Source: Bacillus sp. sid0103
Lineage (GTDB): Bacteria; Bacillota; Bacilli; Bacillales_B; DSM-18226
DNA: 64,000 nucleotides
Reading direction: 5' to 3'
NCBI RefSeq assembly: GCF_019219025.1
Contig: NZ_JAHUWN010000012.1
Coordinates: 124,001-188,000 of the forward strand
Shown here in pieces: positions 33,326 through 42,361 of the stretch (positions within the stretch are counted from its first letter, which is position 1; the number at the start of each line of letters is the position of its first letter). The translations under genes were made by a program, and so were the position numbers. The notes beneath the pieces were generated by a model, which had not been told where the DNA came from, did no database searches, and saw only the letters and a list, made by a program, of their open reading frames with translations.

Positions 33326-34219
33326 ATGGCAAGTCAAGAAAGTCTACAAGTTAGACAATATTTAATGTCATCAAAGGCAAACCAAACAGCAGGATTTGAC
33401 ATCGAAACAGCCAGAAAAGGACTAGAAGCATTATCAGCCCTAACCCCTGTGGCACAGGACATCATTGTAGAAAAAACAAGCATCGAGGGAATCTCAGCTG
33501 AATGGGTAATGGCACCTAATGCGGTGGAAGACCGAGTTTTTCTTTATCTTCATGGTGGAGCATACATAATGGGAAGCTGTAATACCCATCGTTATCTTGC
33601 CTCGAAGCTATCACGGTCGACTGCTGCACGCGTATTAGTCCCTGAATATCGACTTGCACCAGAAAACCCATTTCCAGCAGCGATTGAAGACGCCATCAAA
33701 GTGTATCGCTGGTTGATTTCCTCCGGGATTACACCTGATAAGATTATTATCGGCGGCGACTCAGCAGGTGGAGGTCTAACATTAGCTACGCTTCTTTCAT
33801 TAAAAGAAGAAAATGAAGCCTTGCCAGCTTTGGCCGTACTCTTATCTCCTTGGACAGATATGGAAGGTACAGGCGAATCAATGGAAACTAGGGCTTACGT
33901 AGATCCATGGTTATCTCCGGATGCATCACGGGCGACACCAGCACTATATATTAGGGATTTGGATCCTCGGCATCCACTGGTATCACCAATATATGCGGAC
34001 TTGTCTGGACTTCCGTCGATGTTGGTTCATGTTGGGAACGATGAAATTCTTTTAAGTGATTCAGCTCGACTAGTCGATCGTGCACGATCAGCAGGTGTCG
34101 AAGTAACTTTTAAAGTATGGGACGAGATGTGGCATGTTTTTCAAACGTTTGCCATTCCTGAAGGTCAACAGGCTATTGACGAAATTGGAGATTTTGTTCA
34201 GAAGAATTTGGATTATTAA
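33326..34219 (+). CDS. Alpha/beta hydrolase, hormone-sensitive-lipase family esterase
   Basis: 297 residues. Oxyanion-hole motif HGGAYIMGS (~76-84), nucleophile elbow GGDSAGGG (~143-150, Ser), a late Asp in GNDEILLSD (~240) and His in MWHVFQTF (~270) give the complete catalytic triad. The cap region is short. HSL-type enzymes cleave short to medium-chain esters. AAAGGGG-type SD precedes the ATG. Location is cytoplasmic (no signal peptide). Confidence 0.9.
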   Translation: MASQESLQVRQYLMSSKANQTAGFDIETARKGLEALSALTPVAQDIIVEKTSIEGISAEWVMAPNAVEDRVFLYLHGGAYIMGSCNTHRYLASKLSRSTAARVLVPEYRLAPENPFPAAIEDAIKVYRWLISSGITPDKIIIGGDSAGGGLTLATLLSLKEENEALPALAVLLSPWTDMEGTGESMETRAYVDPWLSPDASRATPALYIRDLDPRHPLVSPIYADLSGLPSMLVHVGNDEILLSDSARLVDRARSAGVEVTFKVWDEMWHVFQTFAIPEGQQAIDEIGDFVQKNLDY

Positions 34220-34229
34220 AAGGCGTAAG

Positions 34230-34556
34230 TTACAATTTTTTTAGCAGATAACACGTGCCATCTTCGGAGAAAAATAAGGACTCGCCCTGGTTCACGTTAA
34301 AATTAACATTCTTTTTGTCGTAAATCAGTTTTGCTACTTTTTCAAATTTCGCTACTGCTTCAATAGGAGGATTAACAATAATATCTTGTTTTGTGTTTGT
34401 GGTCACAAATCCCTTGGGGTTATATTTCCGTTGAGGTTTCAATTCAGTACCCCAGCTGCCATCAAGGAGAAGGGAAAGTGCGGTAAACTTTGATTTTCGT
34501 GTTTGAATCGACCAAAGCTTCCGGCAATTACATCGATGTATTTTGAATTTCATCAC
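34230..34556 (-). CDS. Hypothetical protein
   Basis: 108 residues from ATG at 34556 (or the second ATG). It begins with a short Cys/basic region (KFKIHRCNCRKLWSIQTRKSKF), then SLLLDGSWGTELKPQRKYNPKGFVTT and a C-terminal half ending in SLFFSEDGTCYLLKKL. The start resembles a nucleic-acid-binding or zinc-ribbon-like segment but no complete motif is present. I do not recognise the family. It converges with the esterase gene (10 nt between stops), and no SD is striking. Confidence 0.6.
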   Translation of the reverse strand: MMKFKIHRCNCRKLWSIQTRKSKFTALSLLLDGSWGTELKPQRKYNPKGFVTTNTKQDIIVNPPIEAVAKFEKVAKLIYDKKNVNFNVNQGESLFFSEDGTCYLLKKL

Positions 34557-34742
34557 ACACCACCCTCATTTCTGCAAAATTCAAAATAGATTTTGTTTTA
34601 TTGTATTCGCTCGGAAACTAAATTATTTATTTAAGTCAGGGTATGAGGTTTGTCCTTCCTCAGCTAGAGATAAGTTTGATATTGTTTGTCTAAATGGTAC
34701 AATTACCAATGATTACAATTTAAAATAAAGGGGTTATTGCAC

Positions 34743-35171
34743 ATGTCTGTTGATGTTTACCTAAATTTTAATGGGAACTGTCGTGAGGCAGCAGAGTTTT
34801 ACGCGGAGGTTTTTGGATTAGAAAAGCCGCACATTATGACCTTTGGGGAAGCGCCGCCGAACCCAGAATATACACTTCCAGAAGAAGCAAAAAACTTGGT
34901 CATGCATACAAGGCTTAACATTGATGGAAGCAATGTAATGTTTTCTGATGTTTTTCCAGGTCATCCATTTGTAGCTGGTACTAACATAAGTCTAGCAATT
35001 GTAAATAAGGACATAGATAAGATTACTTCCTATTTTAACAAATTGAAAGAGGGAGGTACGGTAGTTATGGAGCTTCAAGAAACGTTCTGGAGCAAAGCCT
35101 ACGGTTCCGTAAAAGATAAGTTTGGAATAGAATGGCTGTTTAATCATGATAATGGTGAGAGTTTTATGTAA
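34743..35171 (+). CDS. VOC family protein, PhnB-like
   Basis: 142 residues from the ATG at 34743 preceded by AAAGGGG; a TTG six bases before is in frame. Single VOC fold: VYLNFNGNCREAAEFYAEVFG at the start, NIDGSNVMFSDVFPG in the middle, METFW-type LQETFWSKAYGSVKDKFGIEWLF at the end. It is a paralogue of the protein at 20855-21247 (the two share the ETFW-K-YG-VKD-G--W pattern). Function unknown. Confidence 0.9.
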   Translation: MSVDVYLNFNGNCREAAEFYAEVFGLEKPHIMTFGEAPPNPEYTLPEEAKNLVMHTRLNIDGSNVMFSDVFPGHPFVAGTNISLAIVNKDIDKITSYFNKLKEGGTVVMELQETFWSKAYGSVKDKFGIEWLFNHDNGESFM

Positions 35172-35190
35172 TAGGTGGATTAATTAGCAG

Positions 35191-35220
35191 AAGACCAGGC
35201 AAATTGCCTAGTCTTTTTTA
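35191..35220 (+). terminator. Terminator of the second VOC gene
   Basis: AAGACCAGGC (35191-35200) pairs with GCCTAGTCTT (35206-35215), one mismatch, followed by TTTT. Confidence 0.8.
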
Positions 35221-35263
35221 AGTCAAGCGCATTATACAATTCCACATGCTACCGTTGAGGGGC

Positions 35264-35800
35264 TTATTCAGCCTCATTGGTAATCAGACTACCATGATTA
35301 ACGTCAGATTCTCCCTCTTCTTCCCAACCTTTGCAAACGTCGATCCAGTCCTTAGCATTGGAAAACGTAAATAACTCTTCTTTGCTTAATTCAATCGCAG
35401 AGTTTGTGCTGCCGCAAGCTGGATAGAGTGTTTCGAAGCGCTGCATGGAGACATCCAGGTACACACCCAGTTCATTATTCAGGCCAAACGGACAAACACC
35501 GCCAATGGCATGTCCTGTTTGCTCTAGGACTTCATCAGGTGTGAGCATCCGCGCTTTGAAACCGAATTGCTGTCGGAACTTCTTATTATCAATTTTTGCA
35601 TCCCCAGCAGCCACGATTAAAATAGCCTTATCCTCGCTCCCCCGAAAAGATAAAGTTTTTGCAATTCGAGCAGGAGCGACTCCAATCGTCTCAGCAGCTT
35701 GATCCACTGTTGCACTAGAGGTTTCAAATTCCATAACATCATGATCACGATTCCATTGTTTAAAATGGGCCTTAACACTTTCCAATGACATCTTATTCAT
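35264..35800 (-). CDS. YbaK/EbsC family aminoacyl-tRNA deacylase-like protein
   Basis: 178 residues. SSATVDQAAETIGV, then IAKTLSFR, LIVAAGDAKIDNKKFR and the HAIGGVCPFGL segment are the YbaK/ProX deacylase motifs; the K in KTLSF and the GGVCPF loop line the active site. It hydrolyses mischarged tRNA, typically Cys-tRNAPro. The C-terminal ~30 residues are acidic and extend past the usual fold. The next region upstream is the 52-bp tandem array. Confidence 0.92.
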   Translation of the reverse strand: MNKMSLESVKAHFKQWNRDHDVMEFETSSATVDQAAETIGVAPARIAKTLSFRGSEDKAILIVAAGDAKIDNKKFRQQFGFKARMLTPDEVLEQTGHAIGGVCPFGLNNELGVYLDVSMQRFETLYPACGSTNSAIELSKEELFTFSNAKDWIDVCKGWEEEGESDVNHGSLITNEAE

Positions 35801-35872
35801 CCCTTCTCAGTTGTAATTATGATAAATAATAACATAGTTTAAAGGGATAAAGCTAAAAGACGACCTGAGTTG

Positions 35873-36255
35873 CACGATTAATCTCTAATCGCCCCGCCGA
35901 CTCCTTTTTTCGGGGCACGGGCATGATTATCCTCTATTCGTTACCGTTGACGCCTTTTTTCTAGGGTAACGGGCACGATTATCCTCTATTCGTTACCGTT
36001 GACGCCTTTTTTCTAGGGCAACGGGCATGATTATCCTCTATTCGTTACTGTCGACTCCTTTTTTCTAGGGCAACGGGCATGATTATCCTCTATTCGTTAC
36101 CGTTGACTCCTTTTTTCTAGGGTAACGGGCATGATTAGCTTCTATTCGTTACCGCCGACATCAATTTTCAGTGCCCAGGGGCACGATTACACTCTATTCG
36201 TTACCGTTGACCCTTTTTGTCAAAGGACACGGGCAAGATATCTCTTCCATCTAAT
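35873..36255. repeat. 52-bp intergenic tandem repeat array, about 7 units
   Basis: Units recur every 52 bases, with GTTACCGT-like starts at 35940, 35992, 36044, 36096, 36148 and 36200; a divergent first unit begins at 35888 and the last decays near 36252. The best-conserved part is GGGCATGATTATCCTCTATT followed by CGTTAC. Most units contain GTTACC and GGTAAC or GGCAAC arms that could form a hairpin over a T-rich loop. There is no gene in 35801-36362 apart from the EamA promoter. No CRISPR logic, because the intervening sequence is repeated too. Confidence 0.92.
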
Positions 36256-36362
36256 CGTAAATTCCAAATTTCCGAGCGGCATTTTTTTTCTAAGAACGTG
36301 ATATAATCAAAGATATATTAAAAGATTACTATTTTATTAATGTTTCACAATGGAGGGATAGG

Positions 36363-37280
36363 ATGAATTCGCAAGTGGCAGCGGTTTCCTCCCCAAGGCC
36401 CAGGACAAGAGGCATCATTTTAGTGCTGATTGCGGCAACCTTTTGGGGTATTTCAGGAACGGTAGCTCAATACTTATTTCAAAAACAGGGTTTTAGTACG
36501 AATTGGTTAGTTGTTAACCGGCTGATTTTTTCTGGGTTGGGTTTATTATTTTTTTCGCACACGGTGATGAAACAATCTATCTGGAGCATTTGGACAAATA
36601 AACAGGATATCTTTCGCCTAGTCATCTTTGGGTTGATTGGCATGTTTGGCGTTCAATATACATATTTCGCAGCCATCGAAACTGGAAATGCAGCAACAGC
36701 AACAATACTGCAATACCTTGCACCTGTCATTATTGTCTGTTACTTAAGTTTCCGGGCAAAGAAATTACCTGCCAAACATGAACTCATGGCGATAGGATTA
36801 GCCCTTTTTGGAACATTCCTACTTGTCACAAAAGGAACGATTGATTCACTTACTATTTCCGGCGCTGCCTTTACTTGGGGTATTCTATCGGCTTTTGCCC
36901 TCGCTTTTTATACTCTCTATCCAGGAAGTTTATTAGATAAATGGGGATCTCTTCTTACAGTAGGCTGGGGAATGTTGATTGGCGGGATTGGCTTTAGCTT
37001 GATTCATCCGCCATGGAAGTTTCAAGGTCAATGGAGTTTGTCATCGTTTGTTGCTGTGGTTTTTGTCATCCTTTTCGGTACATTAATAGCCTTTTTTTGC
37101 TTTATGGAAAGTCTAAAGTACATTCAAGCTTCTGAAGCCAGTCTCCTTGCCTGTGTCGAGCCATTATCAGCGGCCTTTTTAGCTGTTGCCTGGCTCCAAG
37201 TATCATTCGGTCCGGCTGAATGGATTGGTTCCATTTCCATTATTGCTACCATTTTTATATTATCGGCTGTTAAACGGTGA
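36363..37280 (+). CDS. EamA/DMT family transporter
   Basis: 305 residues with ten hydrophobic segments in two EamA repeats. LIAATFWGISGTVAQYLF starts the first repeat, GAAFTWGILSAFALAFYTLYP the second. SLLACVEPLSAAFLAVAWL near the end is typical of metabolite exporters of this family. The substrate (often an amino acid or sugar) is unknown. GGAGGGATAGG precedes the ATG. Confidence 0.92.
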   Translation: MNSQVAAVSSPRPRTRGIILVLIAATFWGISGTVAQYLFQKQGFSTNWLVVNRLIFSGLGLLFFSHTVMKQSIWSIWTNKQDIFRLVIFGLIGMFGVQYTYFAAIETGNAATATILQYLAPVIIVCYLSFRAKKLPAKHELMAIGLALFGTFLLVTKGTIDSLTISGAAFTWGILSAFALAFYTLYPGSLLDKWGSLLTVGWGMLIGGIGFSLIHPPWKFQGQWSLSSFVAVVFVILFGTLIAFFCFMESLKYIQASEASLLACVEPLSAAFLAVAWLQVSFGPAEWIGSISIIATIFILSAVKR

Positions 37281-37303
37281 CGAACTGACATCACCCAATA
37301 AAA

Positions 37304-37331
37304 AAAGCAGACCTCATTCAAGGTCTGCTTT
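37304..37331. terminator. Bidirectional terminator
   Basis: AAAGCAGACCT (37304-37314) pairs with AGGTCTGCTTT (37321-37331). A-run on the left gives a T-run on the minus strand. It lies between the EamA and YebC-type genes, whose transcripts converge. Confidence 0.9.
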
Positions 37332-37336
37332 AACGT

Positions 37337-38056
37337 TTATTCACCTAAATCAACATTGTGGTACACTTGTTGAACGTCTTCTAATTCTTCTAAGACATCA
37401 ATCATTTTCTCGAATTTTGCTTGTGCATCTTCTGGAAGTGTGACATCATTTTGCGGCAGCATTGTTAATTCAGCTACAGTAAATTCTGTAACTCCAGCAT
37501 TTTTAAATGCTTCTTGCACAGCATGGAACTGCTCTGGTTCGGCATAAACAATCACAGAATCTTCTTCTTCAATAATGTCACGGACGTCAACATCTGCTTC
37601 CATTAATAATTCAAGAACATCTTCCTCCGTTTTACCTTCCACACCGATAACAGCTGTTGCATCGAACATATAGGCCACAGAGCCACTTACACCCATGTTC
37701 CCGCCGTTTTTACCAAAAGCTGCACGTACATCTGATGCAGTACGGTTTACATTGTTTGTTAAGGCATCAACGATCACCATGGAACCATTTGGTCCGAATC
37801 CTTCATAACGCAGTTCGGAATAGCTTTCCTCTGAACCGCCTTTTGCTTTTTCGATTGCACGGTCAATAATGTGCTTCGGTACATTGTATGTTTTTGCGCG
37901 TTCAAGCACGAATTTTAATGCTTGATTGGATTCAGGATTGGGTTCACCCCGTCTTGCTGCTACATAAATTTCAACTCCAAATTTAGCGTAAATACGGCTT
38001 GTATTGGCATCTTTTGAAGCTTTCTTTTCTTTAATATTGTTCCACTTACGACCCAT
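37337..38056 (-). CDS. YebC/PmpR family protein (YeeI-like)
   Basis: 239 residues, full length. [21 protein letters not shown] at the N-terminus, [24 protein letters not shown] (~85-108) and the [14 protein letters not shown] segment are family hallmarks. The start with MGRKWNNI (rather than MAGHSKW) is the YeeI/YeeN subgroup found in Firmicutes. YebC proteins bind DNA or the ribosome (reported to relieve proline-rich stalling). AGAGAGTGTTCG region upstream; single gene. Confidence 0.93.
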   Translation of the reverse strand: MGRKWNNIKEKKASKDANTSRIYAKFGVEIYVAARRGEPNPESNQALKFVLERAKTYNVPKHIIDRAIEKAKGGSEESYSELRYEGFGPNGSMVIVDALTNNVNRTASDVRAAFGKNGGNMGVSGSVAYMFDATAVIGVEGKTEEDVLELLMEADVDVRDIIEEEDSVIVYAEPEQFHAVQEAFKNAGVTEFTVAELTMLPQNDVTLPEDAQAKFEKMIDVLEELEDVQQVYHNVDLGE

Positions 38057-38276
38057 TTTCGAACACTCTCTTTCCGCATTTGAATCTACACAAAATGATC
38101 ACGTTGAACTAATCTGCATCATCAGCAGCGTTCAAAATAATATTTAGGAGTTCATTACTTATTTGATGTTTCTATCATTGACAAATAATATTATACCTTA
38201 ATTGTATCATTTGTTAAGAGTCTATTAAGCAAAATAGTGCAAGAAGTTGCTTTTAATACCTATAAAACACCAAAAA

Positions 38277-38303
38277 GAGGTCGAAACCTGTCTTTTCGAC
38301 CTC
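38277..38303 (-). terminator. Terminator of ilvA
   Basis: GAGGTCGAAA (38277-38286) pairs with TTTCGACCTC (38294-38303). On the minus strand TTTTTGG follows. Confidence 0.9.
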
Positions 38304-38320
38304 CACAAATTAGTATGGAA

Positions 38321-39586
38321 CTATACCAACATTTGAAATAGGGTACTATCATTATTTACTTCACGATATAAAAATCCCTTCGCTTTGATTCGTTCAATCA
38401 ACAGCGAGTAATCTCCCTTATCCTTCAGTTCAATTCCTACCAAGGCTGGGCCTGTTTCGCGATTATTCTTTTTCGTATATTCAAAATGACTAATATCATC
38501 GTTTGGTCCGAGGACATCAAGTAAAAACTCACGTAAGGCCCCTGGACGCTGCGGGAATTGGACAATAAAATAATGCTGCAGTCCTTCATAGATTTTTGAA
38601 CGTTCTTTAATTTCCTGCATACGGCCAATATCATTGTTACCGCCGCTGACGATGCAGACCACCGTCTTCCCTTTGATTTCTTCTGCATACATATCCAAGG
38701 CTGCAACTGAAAGTGCACCCGTCGGCTCCACTACAATGGCATTTTCATTGTATAAAGATAATAGTGTAGTACATACCTTGCCCTCTGGAACCACAAGAAT
38801 ATCGTCAACGATCTCCTTACAAATATTAAAGGTCAACGAACCAACTGTTTTTACCGCTGCCCCATCTACAAATGGATCAATTTCTTTTAATGATGTCACT
38901 TCTCCTTTTAAAAAGGATTCCTTCATACCTGGAGCACCTAGGGGTTCCACCCCAATTAATTGTGTTTGAGGAGAATAATGTCTTAAGTACGTTCCTACTC
39001 CAGACATTAACCCTCCGCCGCCAATTGCGGCAAATAAGTAATCAATTTTTTCGGGACAATCATTAAGTAGTTCAACGGCAACCGTTCCTTGTCCAGCAAT
39101 GACATCATGGTCATCAAACGGATGGATGAAGGTCCGATTTTCTTCTTGACTGCATTCCCTTGCTTTTTCATAGGCATCGTCAAAGGTATCTCCGACCAAA
39201 ACAATCTCAACATCTTCCTTGCCCCAAAATTTAACTTGCTTAACCTTTTGCTTTGGTGTTGTGCTCGGCATAAAGATTTTCCCGTGAATATTTAAGAGAT
39301 GACAAGAATAAGCAACGCCCTGCGCATGATTTCCAGCGCTTGCACAGATAATTCCATTCTTTAACTCGTCCTCATTTAGTTTTTTAATTCGATTATACGC
39401 CCCGCGGATTTTAAAGGAACGAACACTTTGTAAGTCCTCGCGTTTCAAGTAGACATGACAGCCATATCTTTCTGACAACAAGTGATTATACTGCAGGGGA
39501 GTTGGTGAAATTTCATCCTTAATGGTATGACTTGCAATAATAATATCCTCCACATTAAACACTTTCTTATCGACTTGTTGATTCAT
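38321..39586 (-). CDS. ilvA: Threonine ammonia-lyase (threonine dehydratase, biosynthetic)
   Basis: 421 residues. Residues ~50-60 contain the PLP lysine in SVRSFKIRGAYN. ASAGNHAQGVAYS, the GGGGLMSG phosphate loop (~186-194) and SGGNNDIGRM (~318) are the fold-type II landmarks. A C-terminal ACT-like regulatory region (~335-420) is shorter than in E. coli IlvA, the Firmicute form. It deaminates threonine to 2-oxobutyrate, the first step of isoleucine synthesis. The Ile-type T-box leader at 39656-39925 controls it. Confidence 0.95.
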   Translation of the reverse strand: MNQQVDKKVFNVEDIIIASHTIKDEISPTPLQYNHLLSERYGCHVYLKREDLQSVRSFKIRGAYNRIKKLNEDELKNGIICASAGNHAQGVAYSCHLLNIHGKIFMPSTTPKQKVKQVKFWGKEDVEIVLVGDTFDDAYEKARECSQEENRTFIHPFDDHDVIAGQGTVAVELLNDCPEKIDYLFAAIGGGGLMSGVGTYLRHYSPQTQLIGVEPLGAPGMKESFLKGEVTSLKEIDPFVDGAAVKTVGSLTFNICKEIVDDILVVPEGKVCTTLLSLYNENAIVVEPTGALSVAALDMYAEEIKGKTVVCIVSGGNNDIGRMQEIKERSKIYEGLQHYFIVQFPQRPGALREFLLDVLGPNDDISHFEYTKKNNRETGPALVGIELKDKGDYSLLIERIKAKGFLYREVNNDSTLFQMLV

Positions 39587-39655
39587 CTTTCATTTCCCTC
39601 CTAAATTGTTGCATCCATAAAAAACTTCAAAAATATCAATCCATTTTAAAACACA

Positions 39656-39925
39656 AAAAACCCGTCCCCAATAGTATAGGGACGAGTTAACTCGCGATAC
39701 CACCCTACTTCCACAGCAAACGAACACTGCGGCTCTCGATTCATCGTACCATTCCAGTACGTGTTCCATTATAACGGCGGACTTTCCGGTCTAGCTTACT
39801 TCATCGTTTCAGCTACACATCTCCGAGATGATCTTCGAATAGGTCCTGACATCGACTTTCAGCAACTGTCGACTCTCTGTGGAACAAGGGCTTACTCTAC
39901 TCTTCTCATCATTGATTCTTCTTCA
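39656..39925 (-). promoter_or_regulatory. T-box riboswitch leader of ilvA
   Basis: On the minus strand the leader contains the T-box AGGGTGGTATCGCG (the conserved core near 39692-39705) and then a terminator (CTCGTCCC with GGGACGGG, 39661-39687) followed by TTTTTTG at 39655-39660. The upstream part has AGTA and GAAGATC features of a stem I. A GAAGATCATC segment near 39830 offers an AUC isoleucine specifier, but I have not folded it. Uncharged tRNA-Ile would stabilise antitermination and turn ilvA on during isoleucine shortage. Confidence 0.9.
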
Positions 39926-39936
39926 ATTTTTTTATA

Positions 39937-40013
39937 AGGGTACCACTGAAAAAACAGGCTGTCAATATTTTTTGACTATTTTAATTATTTTGTTAATTAT
40001 AAAGCGCTTTCAT
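39937..40013 (-). promoter_or_regulatory. ilvA promoter and an upstream cre-like site
   Basis: TTGACA (39960-39965) and TACCCT (39937-39942) are spaced by 17 bp on the minus strand, just upstream of the T-box. ATGAAAGCGCTTTAT (39999-40013) matches the CcpA cre pattern except for one position. Confidence 0.5.
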
Positions 40014-40045
40014 CCGTGCAGACTTCTATTCACGACTTAATTCCC

Positions 40046-41644
40046 TTATTTTTGAAATTTAATTTCTCCATCAATAATCGTCATTTCAATCTCAGTGTGG
40101 AGTAGTTCGTCAGGATTCTCCATTGTAATTAGGTTGTGAGAATAAACCGTGAAATCAGCTAACTTCCCTCTTGAAATGGACCCTTTTTGATGTTCTTCAT
40201 TTGTGGCATATGCGCCTCCAACTGTAAATAGCTTAACTGCCTCAAGCATGGAAAGCTTCTCTTTTGCATTCCAGCCTTCATGTGAATCCCCAGGAGCTCT
40301 ACGGGTGACCGCGGCATGAATACCGAGCAATGGATCGACAGGTTCAACAGGTGCATCAGATCCACCGGCACACACAACACCAGAATCGAGTAACGTTTTC
40401 CATGCATATAAATATAGCTCCCGTTTTTCTCCAACTCGTTCTTTCACCCATGGGTAGTCCCCAACCACAAATCTTGGTTGAATATCCGCAACCCGGCTTG
40501 GGTTTGCAAGGCGCTCTACCAAATCATCACGAACCAAGGACGTGTGAATGATCCGATCACGGTATTCCACTGATGGGAGTTGATCAAGTACATCTAGAAC
40601 CAGTTCAAGCGCCTTGTCGCCTATCGTATGGACAGCTAGAGGCATGGAATGCGCTCTTATTTCTTGAACGACCTGAAAAAGGGTTTCTTGTTCATACATG
40701 GCGTCTCCAAACTGTCCTGGTTGATCAAGATAAGGCTCTGATAGCAGCGCGGTCCTTCTTCCAAAAGCCCCATCAGCAAAAATTTTAATTGCTCCGATTC
40801 GTAATTTCTCATTTCCGAAACCGGCATACATCCCTCTTTCTTTCAATTGATGAAGAAAGGGATAATCAATGAGCAGATTACAGCGTAAACCTTGTGCTTC
40901 ATGATTTATCAATTCGTCATACATTTTATAGGTCGAATCAAGTCCGCCTAAATAAGCAGGATCATTGGTATGGACACTGGTTAACCCTTTTTTCACTGCA
41001 AATTGCATCGCTTTCTGTAAACCAGCCTTTAACTCTTGATAGGTTCGCTCCGGTATGTATTTGGTGATCAGTTGAGAAGCCGATTCGAGCAGTAAGCCGC
41101 TAGGATTTTTGGTAATCGGATCAAGAACGACCGTTCCTCCTGTGGGTACAGCGTTCGCCGGATGATATTGAGACATTTCGAGAGCCTTGCTATTGACCAA
41201 AAAAGCATGGTGGCAGATCCGCTTTAGGTAAACCGGACAGTGTGGGGCTACATGGTCTAATTCTTCTATTGTTGGAACGTTTCCTTCCGTAAACAGATTT
41301 TCATCCCAGCCCATACCGACCAGCCACTTACCGGGTGCCACTGTTTTCGCCTTGTTCCTAATTTTTTCTAGCATTTCGCTTTTCGATTTAACCCCTGTTA
41401 AATCAAGATCTAGAAAGTTGAATGCCACACCTGAAAGATGCAGGTGGCTGTCGATCAATCCGGGCGTAACCATTTTCCCTTGTAAATCAACGATGGTTGA
41501 CCCGGTTCTGCCCCATTTTAAGTTTATATCTTGGTGTGAGCCAGTATCTATAATTCTCCCATTCTCAACAACCACCGCTTCCACTAACGGCTGCCCTCTG
41601 TCAAATGTATAGATGGTCCCATTTGTAAAAATTGTCTTTGTCAT
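40046..41644 (-). CDS. Amidohydrolase family protein, YtcJ-like
   Basis: 532 residues, a TIM-barrel metal-dependent hydrolase of the YtcJ/LAF3 group. The metal site starts with IDSHLHLSG (~63-71). The C-terminal barrel strand has CAGGSDAPVEPVDPLLGI (Asp, ~430). The N- and C-terminal beta segments (TIFTNGTIYTFDRG and GSISRGKLADFTVY) are the composite domain. Related enzymes act on substituted ureas or formamides. AGGAGGAGC precedes the ATG. It is unlinked to the amino-acid genes around it, though its neighbour encodes a lipoyl-like protein. Confidence 0.88.
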   Translation of the reverse strand: MTKTIFTNGTIYTFDRGQPLVEAVVVENGRIIDTGSHQDINLKWGRTGSTIVDLQGKMVTPGLIDSHLHLSGVAFNFLDLDLTGVKSKSEMLEKIRNKAKTVAPGKWLVGMGWDENLFTEGNVPTIEELDHVAPHCPVYLKRICHHAFLVNSKALEMSQYHPANAVPTGGTVVLDPITKNPSGLLLESASQLITKYIPERTYQELKAGLQKAMQFAVKKGLTSVHTNDPAYLGGLDSTYKMYDELINHEAQGLRCNLLIDYPFLHQLKERGMYAGFGNEKLRIGAIKIFADGAFGRRTALLSEPYLDQPGQFGDAMYEQETLFQVVQEIRAHSMPLAVHTIGDKALELVLDVLDQLPSVEYRDRIIHTSLVRDDLVERLANPSRVADIQPRFVVGDYPWVKERVGEKRELYLYAWKTLLDSGVVCAGGSDAPVEPVDPLLGIHAAVTRRAPGDSHEGWNAKEKLSMLEAVKLFTVGGAYATNEEHQKGSISRGKLADFTVYSHNLITMENPDELLHTEIEMTIIDGEIKFQK

Positions 41645-41677
41645 CCTGCTCCTCCTAACAAATTATTCCTTTCCTCA

Positions 41678-41740
41678 ATTATAAAAGGTAAACCGACAGC
41701 AAGATAGATTTAATTGCAATAAATCAATTCCTGTCGGCTT
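41678..41740 (-). promoter_or_regulatory. -10 box and inverted repeat upstream of the amidohydrolase gene
   Basis: TATAAT lies on the minus strand at 41678-41683. A CCGACAG (41693-41699) ... CTGTCGG (41731-41737) inverted repeat with an inner AATTG/CAATT pair lies where a -35 and operator would be. No clear -35 hexamer at 17 bp. The rest of 41645-42009 shows only AT-rich sequence and the terminator at 41952-41988. Confidence 0.4.
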
Positions 41741-41951
41741 TAAAATAAGGGGAATACTATTAAATAGTTTTTGTTTTTAAGGTGCGAATGGCAAACTCTA
41801 TTGTTCAATGACATATCCTACTCTTTTTCTAGTTTCCTCCCCTACTAGTTTTTCTACCTTAAGAATTTTCTCTTCATGACAAAGGTCATAAGACTATATT
41901 TTGTAAAATATTTTTCATTTTCGCAAAAAATTTTACTCCAAAAATGAATCC

Positions 41952-41988
41952 AGTAAAAAACTCTCTCCAAATAAATGGAAAGAGTTTG
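41952..41988 (-). terminator. Terminator of the roc-linked small gene
   Basis: AAACTCTCTCCA (41958-41969) pairs with TGGAAAGAGTTT (41976-41987). On the minus strand TTTACTGG follows. Confidence 0.85.
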
Positions 41989-42009
41989 TAAAATAGTAAT
42001 TATTGTTCC

Positions 42010-42258
42010 TTAATCGGATCCTGTAATTAACAAATCATCTTGGATGGTTGCGAGGATTGTTTGAGTATTTACTACTTGACCCTTCTTAACTGATAAAGAG
42101 GTGATATGCCCGCTGATTCCGACTGCAATCTCTTCAATACTACCGTCCTCTGTCTTAATTAAAAATAATTTCTCCCACTCGTATACGTGGTTGTTTTCCT
42201 CGGTACAAACCGTTTCAACAATACCAGAACATGGACTGATAATAGCTTCCCTTGACAA
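42010..42258 (-). CDS. Small biotin/lipoyl-like domain protein lacking the modified lysine
   Basis: 82 residues. It reads like a lipoyl/biotinyl beta-barrel: IISPCSGIVETVC (start barrel), WEKLFLIKTEDG, IAVGISGHITSLSVKKGQVVNTQTILATI (second half, the typical GxxxxxxVxxGdxVxxGdxl rhythm). But at the hairpin where lipoyl/biotinyl domains carry EAMKM or DKA the sequence is TEDGSIEEI, so no attachment lysine is in place. It may be a structural or carrier-like relative. It lies 103 nt downstream of rocG on the same strand and may share its transcript. AAGGAG precedes the ATG. Confidence 0.65.
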   Translation of the reverse strand: MSREAIISPCSGIVETVCTEENNHVYEWEKLFLIKTEDGSIEEIAVGISGHITSLSVKKGQVVNTQTILATIQDDLLITGSD

Positions 42259-42361
42259 AGTTCTTCACTCCTTTTATTCTTGACAGTCATAGATCAGATA
42301 TAGGTTTTTTCTGTCCATCCACGTAGGGAGATTTCATTCAGGCTAGGAGAACCTTATCCTT

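Noticed and set aside
34543..34728. Plus-strand 61-codon frame before the VOC gene
   Set aside because: It overlaps the promoter region and the start of the opposite gene and has no SD or motif.
35873..36255. Possible CRISPR array
   Set aside because: The 52-bp unit is repeated whole with no unique spacers, and no cas genes are nearby.
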